Notes under the pieces: model-generated | The model's database searches: none | Told to the model about the DNA's origin: nothing | What the model saw: the letters and a program-made list of their open reading frames with translations, nothing else | In this document: piece after piece, positions 37,908 through 47,239 of the stretch | Layout of the letters: each line of letters starts with the position of its first letter | How positions within the stretch are numbered: position 1 is the stretch's first letter | Assembly: GCA_015521195.1 (NCBI GenBank) | Contig: WAOO01000061.1 | Location: forward strand, 1-49,248 | DNA length: 49,248 bases | DNA from: Pyrolobus sp. | Lineage (GTDB): Archaea; Thermoproteota; Thermoprotei_A; Sulfolobales; Pyrodictiaceae | Reading direction: 5' to 3' | Program-made: the position numbers and the translations under genes

Positions 37908-39134
37908 TGCAAGTCCACACCTCTTCCACCGATTAACCCCACATTGTATAAGCTGTGCTCAGGGAGGTGGGAAGCTACGCCCATACGGGTTACCGCCGGG
38001 TTTGTGAGGAAGGTGTGGCAGGAGAAGCAGCGCCTACGGGAGAAGATAGGCTCGATGCTGGATGAGCGTGAGCGCAGAGAGGCCGAGCTAGACGGCCATG
38101 CGAGGAGGGAGCCGAGGCCCTGCGGCATGACGATACACACGGGCATCGGGTGCAAGTATGGCTGCGTATACTGCTACGTGCCCGATATGGGGTTCCCGAT
38201 GAAGCCTAAACCCTACCCTCTAAACGGCCTCCAACTGGTATACGCGCTGCTCTCGAATCCCTACTTCGTACCGGGGCCGTACGGCACGCTCCTCGCCTTC
38301 GGCTCGGTCACCGAGCCTTTTATGGAGGAGACTAGGGATAGAGCCATCGAGTACCTCGAGTATACCGCGAGGTTCCTCGGCAACCCTACGCAGCTCTCGA
38401 CAAAAGCCTACGTCGACGAGGGACTCGCAGATACCCTGAGAAAGGTTGCCGACCCCCGGATGGACTTCCTCGTGACGATAGTAACGCTGCGCCATTGGAA
38501 GCGTCTGGAGCCTAACGCGCCGCCCCCCGAGAAGAGGTTCGAGACGATACGCAACCTCTCCAGCCGCGGCTTCCACGTTACACTCTTCCTGCGGCCTATA
38601 ATACCGGGTGTGACTGACCGCGAGGTACCCGAGATACTAGAGAGGGCTAAAGCGGCGGGGGCAAGGGGCGTCGTGCCGGGCTCGCTGAGGGTAACGCCGG
38701 GTATACTGGAGAGGCTTCGACTGGCAGGCGTTGATGTCAGGGTGATAGAGGCGAGGCTTCCGAGGAGGCCGAGGGGTAGGAGGGATCAGGTTCCGATACG
38801 CGAGACCGACTTGAAGAGGTTGGTGGAGGTGTATGCTAAGAAGCTGGGGTTGACCGTCTACCCCTCCTCGTGCTCGGCGAACATAGACTCACACGGCCTA
38901 GCGTGCAACGCGTGTAAATGGGGGCCCTGCGGCAGACCCGGTGAGCTCCCATGGGTGGAGGAGGATGCTATCGTCGAACTCGCAAGCCTTGTTGGGGTCG
39001 AGGTTAGCGAGGTTAGGGTCGATGAGAGGAGTGTGAAGGTCCATGCTAGGGGTGTGAGGAGGGGGGATGCTAGGCTGAGGGTCTTGCGTAACTGGGTAGA
39101 GGCGTTGACCAAGAGGATGCTGGTAACGTTCTAA
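37896..39134 (+). CDS. Radical SAM protein with C-terminal Cys cluster (start uncertain)
   Basis: IHTGIGCKYGCVYCYVPDMGF; AFGSVTEPFMEETRDRAIEYLE; C-terminal CSANIDSHGLACNACKWGPCG. Confidence 0.85.
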   Translation: MLGQCKSTPLPPINPTLYKLCSGRWEATPIRVTAGFVRKVWQEKQRLREKIGSMLDERERREAELDGHARREPRPCGMTIHTGIGCKYGCVYCYVPDMGFPMKPKPYPLNGLQLVYALLSNPYFVPGPYGTLLAFGSVTEPFMEETRDRAIEYLEYTARFLGNPTQLSTKAYVDEGLADTLRKVADPRMDFLVTIVTLRHWKRLEPNAPPPEKRFETIRNLSSRGFHVTLFLRPIIPGVTDREVPEILERAKAAGARGVVPGSLRVTPGILERLRLAGVDVRVIEARLPRRPRGRRDQVPIRETDLKRLVEVYAKKLGLTVYPSSCSANIDSHGLACNACKWGPCGRPGELPWVEEDAIVELASLVGVEVSEVRVDERSVKVHARGVRRGDARLRVLRNWVEALTKRMLVTF

Positions 39135-39166
39135 GCCTCTGGCGCCCCTCTAGAAACGGGCATATT

Positions 39167-41143
39167 TTGACGACGGTGCAGGTTCCCGTCCTCGTGCCTT
39201 TCGAGGCGCGGGTGAAGAGGGCGATAGTGCCTAGAGTCGGGTACCGCTGGGTGGGTGGCCTCGAAGTAGAGTATAACGGTGTGACGATAACTCTGCTGAT
39301 GCCAGCCTCAATCGCAAGATGGCTTTCTGAAGGCGAGCGTGTACGTGTCCGGATACTCGAGGAGCCTACGAGGATAGACGGGAGTATCATAGTGCCTCGC
39401 GACTCCTTCGAGCTAGACCGCTTTTGGGACGGCGAGTGGGTGCGTGTCTGGCCCCCTTGGAGGAGGGAGGCTAGGCTTGTAAGACACGATACACTCCGCG
39501 GAGAGCCCCTATACGAGTATCACATTGTCGCGCGCGAGGCGGTAACCGAGGACGATTACCGCGAGATTGTGAGCCTGGAGCAATACCACTATGCGAGCAG
39601 AGAGGAGATAGTCGCTATATGGAGGTGCCCGGTCTGCGGACGCTACTTTGAGAGCAACACGCAGCCCATATGCCCCGTTGACGGCGTGCCAGCGAAGCTG
39701 CAGGAGATAAGGGGGAGCCTTCCGAGCTCAAGGTTCCTTGTATTGGAGCTTGTCAACCGTAAGCCCTACGAGCCCCGCATAGTAGCCTATGTCCGCGTTG
39801 ACACGCCGATACCGCTTATGCACCGGCGTATAGTCGAGGATGGCAAGGTGCGTATAGAGAAGTTTATACGCGAGAAGGTGTTCCCGCGCGACTGGTTCCA
39901 CCCGACCTTCTGGCCTCTAGCCTATAGCAAGAGGAGGGCGATAATCGAACGGTACAGGGAGCTCCTCGTCTACTATCGTTCGAAGAGGCTTGCGAGAGCC
40001 GCGGTGGGCGAGGAGATAGCAGAGGAGGCTCTTAAGAGGGCTAACACGGCGGCGGCGAGGATAGCCAGGGTTGTGGTTCACCCGGATTACCGTGGAGACG
40101 GGCTCGGCGTGCTCGCAGTGAGGATGGCCATCGAGTGGATTAGGGAGAGGCGTATACCCGAGATGAAGAGGAGGAAGCATATCGTCGAGACGATAGCACA
40201 GATGGCGAGGTACAACCCGTTCTTCGAGAAGGCCGGCTTCGTCTACATGTGGGACACTGCGAGCGGCAGACCCGTCCTCATGTACCCGTTGACCGACGAG
40301 GCTAGAAGGAGGATACAGGAGTTCCTCCAGAAAGACCCATACGCGTCGAAACACGGCGGTAGGCTGTACAGGCCGCGCTACGGTCGTGTAGAGCCCCTGG
40401 AGGCGCCCATAAGGCTGGTCGACCTTACGAAAGTGTATCGAAGCGAGCTGGATATCAACAGGCTGCCCCCAGAGCTCCAAGAGGTGCTGAAGGCTTTCGG
40501 TGTAGAGAGGCGTGTGGTCGAACGCCAGATACTGAGGAACGTCAACCTCGAGATTAAACCAGGCGAGGTTGTAGTCGTCGTAGGAGCATCGGGCGCCGGG
40601 AAGACGACGCTACTGAGGATGATTATAGGCGCGGCCGCCGGCATAGAGGATGAGAGCTACAAGCCTACATCGGGGCGCGTAGAGGTGCCTAGGAATGTAC
40701 GCATCGAGTATCTTCTACCGGGCGAACACGAACCGGACTTCGCCAATGAGACGCTCCTAGAGCACGTCGCCAAGAAGACGGGTGACCCTGTGCTAGCCGT
40801 CGAGGTGTTGAACTCCGTCGGTCTCTCGGACGCGATATTCTATAGGGCTAGGTTCTCGGAGCTGTCGACGGGGCAGAAGGAGAGGGCTAAGCTTGCAAGC
40901 CTGCTAGCTTCGAAGCCGAACCTCCTCGTAATAGACGAGTTTGCGGCCCACCTTGACGCGCTCACCGCTCAGAGGGTTGCGAGGAAGCTGGGCCAGCTTG
41001 TGAGAAACGCGGGTATAACATTGATTGTCGCTACTAACCGCCCCGAGGTCATCAGGGCGCTGTCCCCCGATAAGCTGGTGTACGTTGGTTATGGCACAGC
41101 CGTAGCCGAGAAGTATGAGCCGGGCAGGTTGCGCAGTGTATAA
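39167..41143 (+). CDS. ABC-type ATPase fused to a GNAT-like acetyltransferase domain (COG2401-like), with zinc-ribbon-like insert
   Basis: CPVCGRYFESNTQPICPVDG; VVHPDYRGDGLGVLAVRMAIEWI...NPFFEKAGFVYMW; GASGAGKTTLLRMIIGAA, LSTGQKERAKLASLLASKPNLLVIDEFAAHLD. Confidence 0.88.
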   Translation: MTTVQVPVLVPFEARVKRAIVPRVGYRWVGGLEVEYNGVTITLLMPASIARWLSEGERVRVRILEEPTRIDGSIIVPRDSFELDRFWDGEWVRVWPPWRREARLVRHDTLRGEPLYEYHIVAREAVTEDDYREIVSLEQYHYASREEIVAIWRCPVCGRYFESNTQPICPVDGVPAKLQEIRGSLPSSRFLVLELVNRKPYEPRIVAYVRVDTPIPLMHRRIVEDGKVRIEKFIREKVFPRDWFHPTFWPLAYSKRRAIIERYRELLVYYRSKRLARAAVGEEIAEEALKRANTAAARIARVVVHPDYRGDGLGVLAVRMAIEWIRERRIPEMKRRKHIVETIAQMARYNPFFEKAGFVYMWDTASGRPVLMYPLTDEARRRIQEFLQKDPYASKHGGRLYRPRYGRVEPLEAPIRLVDLTKVYRSELDINRLPPELQEVLKAFGVERRVVERQILRNVNLEIKPGEVVVVVGASGAGKTTLLRMIIGAAAGIEDESYKPTSGRVEVPRNVRIEYLLPGEHEPDFANETLLEHVAKKTGDPVLAVEVLNSVGLSDAIFYRARFSELSTGQKERAKLASLLASKPNLLVIDEFAAHLDALTAQRVARKLGQLVRNAGITLIVATNRPEVIRALSPDKLVYVGYGTAVAEKYEPGRLRSV

Positions 41144-41168
41144 ACGCGTAGGAGCGCCGCGGTGACGC

Positions 41169-41702
41169 GTGGAGTCCGGATTGCCGCTCTTCAACCTGAT
41201 AGTATCGCATCTGCCGGGCAAGGAGGGGTATTTTGAGGCTCTTCGCTACTTACGCGCGTACATCGAGGGCTTCCACGTATTCTATACGAGGCAGTCTATC
41301 ATCCTCGCGCGTGTACCCGACCCTCGTCGAGCCGTAAAGGTGCTCTCTGAGAGGCTTCCGCCCGATTCCCCGATACTCCGCGTCATACCGGTCGATACCG
41401 TGGTCCAGCCGTACCTCGAAGACGTGAAGAGGGTGGTGGCAGAGCTGTACCCGAGGATTATACCCGAGGGTGCGAAGTTCGCGGTGAGGGTGGAGGGCAG
41501 GCTAAGGTCTAGGAGTGGCGGCGAGGTTGACAGGATTACAGCCCAGAGGGAGATTGGCGCCGTGGTTGAGAGGCCGGTTGACCTGCGTAACCCAGACTAC
41601 CTTATACTCGTGAAGGTTGTGAAGGCTGGCGGGGGTGCCGCCTACGCGGCCGTCTCGATAACCCCTCCGACCCTCATCTATAGCAAGGCGAGGGCCAGGT
41701 AG
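41169..41702 (+). CDS. THUMP-domain-like protein
   Basis: LIVSHLPGKEGYFEALRYLRAYIEGFHVFYTRQSIILARV...KFAVRVEGRLRSRSGGEVDRITAQREIGAVVERPVDLRNPDYLILVKVV. Confidence 0.72.
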   Translation: MESGLPLFNLIVSHLPGKEGYFEALRYLRAYIEGFHVFYTRQSIILARVPDPRRAVKVLSERLPPDSPILRVIPVDTVVQPYLEDVKRVVAELYPRIIPEGAKFAVRVEGRLRSRSGGEVDRITAQREIGAVVERPVDLRNPDYLILVKVVKAGGGAAYAAVSITPPTLIYSKARAR

Positions 41703-41766
41703 TACCCCGGCTTCGCGGGTTTAAGCGGGATTACCGCCCCTATACCCCACTTTGGGCTGGTAGAGT

Positions 41767-43272
41767 GTGCCTGCTAGCAGAGAGAAGCCGATAGGGTATG
41801 TGCTAGACGGGGCCACACCAATATACGCGAGGTTCGTTGCCTCGAAGCCGCCTCAGCTAGGCGACTATGTGATAGTGGAGGCTGGGGGGCACCGCCTGCT
41901 GGGATTCGTCGAGAACGTGGGCACGAGGAGCATTATACTCGCAACTGCGAGTAGCGTGAAGGAGCCCTCTCTGCTCGAGAGGCTCGGCGAGCTACAGCTA
42001 GACGGCGATGTGTTCTTTGAGGCCAAGGTGAGGATTATAGGGGATGTTGATGACCCGGAGCTGCGCAACCCTAAGGTTCCTCCCCTGCCCGGGACGCCGG
42101 TGTACCAAGCCTCCGACGAGCTCCTCAAGAAGCTCTTTGGGAGGCGTGGACCCGGCTACATCCGCATTGGCGTACTGGCGGCGCGGCCCAGCGTACCGGT
42201 GTACCTGGATGTAAACAAAATGGTGACGCGGCACCTCGCCATCCTAGCCGTGACGGGCGCCGGTAAGAGCAACACAGTCGCGGTAATAGCGGATAGGATG
42301 GTGCGTTTCGGAGCAACACTCCTCATCTTCGACTTCCACGGTGAATACGTGACGAGCGATATTGGGGGGAAGAGGCTCAACGTTATAGAGCCTCGGTTGA
42401 ACCCACGCCTCCTCACAGTCAACGAGCTCATGGTGCTACTCGGCATAGAGCATAGGTACTATCACCAGGAGCGTATACTCCGCAAGGCGTACCGGGATGC
42501 AGTCGGAGACACGAACGGCTCGTTCATAGAGAGGTTGAAGGCTGGCGTCGAGAAGCTCCGCGGACGCGAAGAGCCTAAGGCCGTTGCAGCGGTGCTCAAC
42601 AAGATAGAGAATCTCGTAGAGAAGTATGGAGAGATACTGGACGAGAATGCTGGCGACCTTATCTCGGCGATAAGGCCCGGAAGGGTTAACGTGCTAGACC
42701 TTAGCAGGGTCGACGAGGACGCCGCTGACGTCATCGCAAGCCACCTGTTGCGCAGGATACTGTCGGCTAGGAAGCTCTACCGTTTAACCGGCGAGGGCCT
42801 ACCCTACCCCATCTTCATAGTCGTCGAAGAGGCCCACATACTCGCACCGAAGGACGAGGACAGGTTGACGAAATACTGGCTGGCTAGGATAGCGAGAGAG
42901 GGTAGAAAGTTCGGCGTAGGCCTCTGCCTTGTATCCCAGAGGCCTAAGAAGATAGACCCGGATATACTAAGCCAGATGAACAACAAGATAATATTGAAGA
43001 TTGTCGAGCCAAGCGACCAGAAGTATATACAGGCCGCCTCTGAGACCCTCAGCGACGACCTCCTCGAGCAGCTGCCCGGGCTCAACACCGGAGAGGCGAT
43101 AGTACTGGGGCCCATGGTGCCCCTGCCGACCCTAGTACGCATCGACCTGTACGAGGGCAGGAGGGGAGGTACGGACCCCGACGTTGTCTCCGAGTGGCTC
43201 AACTACTCGGGGGCAGAGCCGGAGGAAGACGATGTTCTCGACATTATAGAGGAGTTCATCGAGGCGAGGTGA
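41767..43272 (+). CDS. herA: HerA DNA helicase/translocase
   Basis: HLAILAVTGAGKSNTVAVIADRM; LLIFDFHGEYV; PIFIVVEEAHILAPKDED; IAREGRKFGVGLCLVSQRPKKIDPDILSQMNNKI. Confidence 0.95.
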   Translation: MPASREKPIGYVLDGATPIYARFVASKPPQLGDYVIVEAGGHRLLGFVENVGTRSIILATASSVKEPSLLERLGELQLDGDVFFEAKVRIIGDVDDPELRNPKVPPLPGTPVYQASDELLKKLFGRRGPGYIRIGVLAARPSVPVYLDVNKMVTRHLAILAVTGAGKSNTVAVIADRMVRFGATLLIFDFHGEYVTSDIGGKRLNVIEPRLNPRLLTVNELMVLLGIEHRYYHQERILRKAYRDAVGDTNGSFIERLKAGVEKLRGREEPKAVAAVLNKIENLVEKYGEILDENAGDLISAIRPGRVNVLDLSRVDEDAADVIASHLLRRILSARKLYRLTGEGLPYPIFIVVEEAHILAPKDEDRLTKYWLARIAREGRKFGVGLCLVSQRPKKIDPDILSQMNNKIILKIVEPSDQKYIQAASETLSDDLLEQLPGLNTGEAIVLGPMVPLPTLVRIDLYEGRRGGTDPDVVSEWLNYSGAEPEEDDVLDIIEEFIEAR

Positions 43273-44441
43273 TACGCTTGACAGGCTCGGTGCTGGTGGC
43301 TCACCTTGCAGACACGCATCTAGGGTACCGCCAGTACAACCTCTACGAGAGGGAGAACGACATATACGAACTCTTCCAGCTTGCCGTTGAAGACGCGCTT
43401 AGAGAGCATGTAGAGCTTATCGTACACTCCGGCGACTTCTTCGATACCTCGAGGCCACCGCCTCAGGCCATAAGGGCGGCGATAAGAGTCTTGAAGAGGG
43501 TTAGGGAGCATGGAGTAGAGTTTGTGGCTACGCTTGGCGACCATGATATTCCGAAGAGGAGGGGCGACCATCCGCTGTCGGTATTGGAGGAGCTTGGTCT
43601 TGTAAAGGTGCTGTTGCTGCGCGAGAAGTCGAAGCTGCGGATACGCACGAGGAGCGGTGTCGAGGTGTTCATCGCGGGGTTGCCCCATCACCGGAAACAC
43701 TCGGCTTCGAACCTCCGCACCAGGCTCGCAGCCCTGAGGCCACCGGAGGAGAAGATTCCGAAGATACTGGTGTTGCATCAGGGGATAGAGGGTTACTCGC
43801 CGGAGCCCGAGATAGACGCGAATGCGCTTCCACGCGGCTACTCATACTATGCGTTGGGCCATGTGCATAGACCCTCATCGTTCCGCATCGATGCCGGCGT
43901 AGCGGTCTACCCGGGTTCCATAGACGCTCTTAGGATAGACGAGGCTCAGTATGACCACGGGTTTGTAATAGCGGACGTCTCCTGGGAGTCTGCCGACTAT
44001 ACGTTCGAGAGGCTCCCGATACGCCCCCAGCCAGTCTACACTATACGCTTTGAGAGGCTCTCGGAGGACCTTGCAAAGGTTGCGTCACAGCTGGCAAAGT
44101 ACGGGGATAGGAAGCCGTTGGCCCACATCATAGTAAGGGGGGCGAATATCGACAGGCAGAGGGTGTACAAGGCTGTCAGGTCTATCCTCGAGGGCAAGGC
44201 GCTCTACATACACCTCGCGATATACGAGGATAGGGTTGAGACTAGCGACGTGAGGATAGACCGTATCGGAGAGAAGCTTGATAGGTACGAGCTCCTCGTG
44301 AAACTGTTGCACGGCGATAGGGAGCTAGCAAGGCTTGTAGACACAATGATAGACATGGTGGCCCACGGCGCGAAGGAGGCGGAGCTCGAACACATCGTGG
44401 AGCAGTATTACAAGTCTAGGTATGGGGGTGGGTCGGGTTGA
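43269..44441 (+). CDS. mre11: Mre11 DNA double-strand-break repair nuclease
   Basis: VLVAHLADTHLGYRQYNLYERENDIYELF; LIVHSGDFFD; LGDHDIPKRRGDHPLSVL; LHQGIEGY; YYALGHVHRPSSF; GTG 43269 overlaps the herA stop (GTGA). Confidence 0.95.
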   Translation: MIRLTGSVLVAHLADTHLGYRQYNLYERENDIYELFQLAVEDALREHVELIVHSGDFFDTSRPPPQAIRAAIRVLKRVREHGVEFVATLGDHDIPKRRGDHPLSVLEELGLVKVLLLREKSKLRIRTRSGVEVFIAGLPHHRKHSASNLRTRLAALRPPEEKIPKILVLHQGIEGYSPEPEIDANALPRGYSYYALGHVHRPSSFRIDAGVAVYPGSIDALRIDEAQYDHGFVIADVSWESADYTFERLPIRPQPVYTIRFERLSEDLAKVASQLAKYGDRKPLAHIIVRGANIDRQRVYKAVRSILEGKALYIHLAIYEDRVETSDVRIDRIGEKLDRYELLVKLLHGDRELARLVDTMIDMVAHGAKEAELEHIVEQYYKSRYGGGSG

Positions 44442-47239
44442 TAGTGAGGAGGGTGGAGCTCGTCAACTTCCTAAGCCACCGTAACACCAGCGTCGAGCTC
44501 GACACTGGGATAGTCGCCATCGTCGGCCCCAACGGCGCCGGGAAGTCCAGCATAGTTGACGCCATCTCGTTCACACTCTTCGGTTTCCACAGTAGGAGCG
44601 AAAAGAGGAGCAACAAGCAGCTTATCAGGTTGGGCGCGGCCTACGCCTCTACGCGCGTATGGTTCGAGGTGGGCGGCCGCCTCTACATGGCCGAGAGGAG
44701 GATATACCGCCGCGAGCGCTCCTACGCAATGCTCTACGAGGTGCTCGAGGACGGCAAGCTGAAGCCGATAGCGAGGGACGTTAGAAGCGTCGAGGCCGAG
44801 ATTGAGAAGCTCCTCGGCATAAAGAAGGAGGTTGCAAAAGTGGCGCTCATAGCTCATCAAGGCGAGCTTGCAGAGATACTCGAGAGTAGCAGGAGGAAGG
44901 AGCTCGTCCATAAGCTGCTGGGCCTCGAGGCTATAGAGAAGACGTATGAGAAGCTAGGCTCGATACTAAAGGGGTATGAGCTTAGACTCGAGAATGTCAA
45001 GAGGCAGCTAGAGCTGTACAAGAGGCAGGAGGAGAAGCTTGAGGAGATGGTGAGGAGGGCTGAAGAGGCGGAAAAGAAGCTTCCACTGCTCGAGCGCGAG
45101 GAGAAGAGACTACAGGAGCATATTCTAGCGCTCCGCGGGAAGCGCGACGAGCTACAGTCTAGGCTTGGTGAGCTTCGAGCGCTGAAATCAACCCTCGACC
45201 AGATAGAGGAGCAGGTTAGGAAGCTGCGCGACGAATACGCAGATGTGTATGATGCGTTGGAATCCGTGAAGACCAGGATAGAGGCTGTTAAAGAGCAGCT
45301 TGAGAGCAGCCCGGTTATCCCTATCATCGGTAGGGCAGTCGAGCGGGGCATGAGTCTCGAAGAAGCACTGGATGTTCTAGAGAAGCTGTACGATGCTCTC
45401 AGTGCTGTGAGGGAGAGGTACCAGTACTACGAGAGGCTGAAACGCGAAGTGGAGAAGCTGGAGGAGGAGGCGAGGAGGGCAGAACGGTACGAGGAGGTTA
45501 AGAGGAAGCTAGAGGAAGCCGAGCAGCGCATCCTAGAGTACAACAAGGTTAAGAGTAAGATTGAGATGCTGAGAAGGCATATAGAGCAGACTGAAACGGA
45601 GCTGGCAAAGCTGCGCGAGAAGCTAAACATGTACATGCTCGAGGTGCGTAAGCGGGCGGCAGGCCTTCTGCATGGGCTCGACGCCCCCAATTTGACCGGC
45701 GAAGAGGTTCTCAAGAGGCTGCAGAATCTGGCCGAGGAGTATGAGGAGAAGATTAGGCTGCTCCAGGAGACGATTAACACGTTGAAGGGTGAGGAGATAA
45801 GCCTGACAAAGAAGCTTGAAGAGATACGCGATAACATAGAGAAGCTTGCATCTGCCCGTGGACGCTGCCCGCTATGCGGTAGGCCGTTGAGCGACAGTGA
45901 AAGGCGTAGACTAATCCTACAGCTTCGAGACGAGAAAGAAGCCGTAGAGGAGAGGCTCGAGCGCATCCGCGGCGAGATCAAGAGGCTTGAAGAACAGCTT
46001 AACGCTCTCAGGGATAGGAAGGCTCGTGTAGAGACGGCCCTCCGTCGCATCTCGGAGATACACGGTATGATAGTTGAGCTGCGGAAGAGGATGACCGAGA
46101 ACGAGAAGCGCCTCTTGGAGTTGCGTAACGAGCTGCGAAGCCTCCATATGAGGGCGATGCAGCTCCAACAGTTTCTGGAAGAGTATGAGAAGCTTAAGAG
46201 GGAGCTCGACGAGACACCTTCGCCATCCTATATCAAGAGGGTGCTCGAAGAGAAGAGGAGCGAGCTGGAAGAGCTTGAAGAACAGCTTGTAGAGGATTAC
46301 AGCAGGCTCCGAGAGATGCTCGAAAAGCTTGGTGTCGGTGAAGAAGTTGTATCGAAGCTTACCCCTGCAGATGTGAGAGAATTCCGAAGCACATTGATGA
46401 CACTCCAGCAGCTCGAGGAGAGAAGGAATGAGCTGGAAGCAAGACTCGAGAGCATATCGCGTCAGATGGAAGAGCTGCTGGCTAAGAGGAAGGAGGTCGA
46501 AGATAAGCTCAAGGAGATCGACGTAGTAAAGAAGGAGCTTGACGATATCGAGGAGGAGCTGAGGAAGGTAGAGGCTCAGCATAGGGAGGTGCTGCGGGAG
46601 AAAAGCGTCCTAGAGGCTGTTGTGGAGGAGGGTGAGAGAGCTAGAAGGGAGCTGGAGGAGCTTAGGAGGCGCATCGAGCAGCTAGAGAGGGAGAAGGCTG
46701 GCCTCGCAAAGCTCGTGAATGACCTTAGACGTGCTAGGAAGGCTTTAAGCAAGGAGGGGTTGCCGAAGCTTATCCGTATTCTAGCAAAGTCTATCATAGA
46801 GCGGCATATGCAGGAGATACTAACGCACTTCAACATAGAGTTTATGGATGTCCGACTCACAGAAGACTATGACGTCATACTCGTGACCCCAGATGGTCAC
46901 GAGAAAAGCTTCAGGATGCTAAGCGGAGGGGAGAAGACAGCGATAGCCCTTGCCTTCAGGATAGCCTTTGCCAGGATGCTTGCAGGCCGCGGCAGGATAA
47001 ACACGATGATACTCGACGAGCCGACGCTATTCCTCGACGAGCATAGGAAGCGTGAGCTCATAAACATACTACGCTATGGGTGGAGGAGCGGCTCCGGTAT
47101 ACTACCTCAACTCATCCTTGTAACCCACGATAGGGAGGTTGAGGAGGCAGCAGACCTCATAATAGAGGTTGAGAAGGTTAATGGCGTTAGCACTGTCAAG
47201 CGTGTCGCGACAAGTACTCTCATCGGCGGCTCGTCCTAG
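44438..47239 (+). CDS. rad50: Rad50 SMC-like ATPase with zinc hook
   Basis: VELVNFLSHRNTSVELDTGIVAIVGPNGAGKSSIVDAISFTLFG; hook CPLCGRPL; LSGGEKTAIALAFRIAFARML; ILDEPTLFLDEHRK; TTG start overlaps the mre11 stop. Confidence 0.97.
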   Translation: MIVRRVELVNFLSHRNTSVELDTGIVAIVGPNGAGKSSIVDAISFTLFGFHSRSEKRSNKQLIRLGAAYASTRVWFEVGGRLYMAERRIYRRERSYAMLYEVLEDGKLKPIARDVRSVEAEIEKLLGIKKEVAKVALIAHQGELAEILESSRRKELVHKLLGLEAIEKTYEKLGSILKGYELRLENVKRQLELYKRQEEKLEEMVRRAEEAEKKLPLLEREEKRLQEHILALRGKRDELQSRLGELRALKSTLDQIEEQVRKLRDEYADVYDALESVKTRIEAVKEQLESSPVIPIIGRAVERGMSLEEALDVLEKLYDALSAVRERYQYYERLKREVEKLEEEARRAERYEEVKRKLEEAEQRILEYNKVKSKIEMLRRHIEQTETELAKLREKLNMYMLEVRKRAAGLLHGLDAPNLTGEEVLKRLQNLAEEYEEKIRLLQETINTLKGEEISLTKKLEEIRDNIEKLASARGRCPLCGRPLSDSERRRLILQLRDEKEAVEERLERIRGEIKRLEEQLNALRDRKARVETALRRISEIHGMIVELRKRMTENEKRLLELRNELRSLHMRAMQLQQFLEEYEKLKRELDETPSPSYIKRVLEEKRSELEELEEQLVEDYSRLREMLEKLGVGEEVVSKLTPADVREFRSTLMTLQQLEERRNELEARLESISRQMEELLAKRKEVEDKLKEIDVVKKELDDIEEELRKVEAQHREVLREKSVLEAVVEEGERARRELEELRRRIEQLEREKAGLAKLVNDLRRARKALSKEGLPKLIRILAKSIIERHMQEILTHFNIEFMDVRLTEDYDVILVTPDGHEKSFRMLSGGEKTAIALAFRIAFARMLAGRGRINTMILDEPTLFLDEHRKRELINILRYGWRSGSGILPQLILVTHDREVEEAADLIIEVEKVNGVSTVKRVATSTLIGGSS

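Noticed and set aside
45427-46050. Long antisense ORFs inside rad50 (also 44471-44911, 45917-46582)
   Set aside because: Ser/Leu-rich translations are the complement of Glu/Lys/Arg-rich coiled-coil codons; artefacts.
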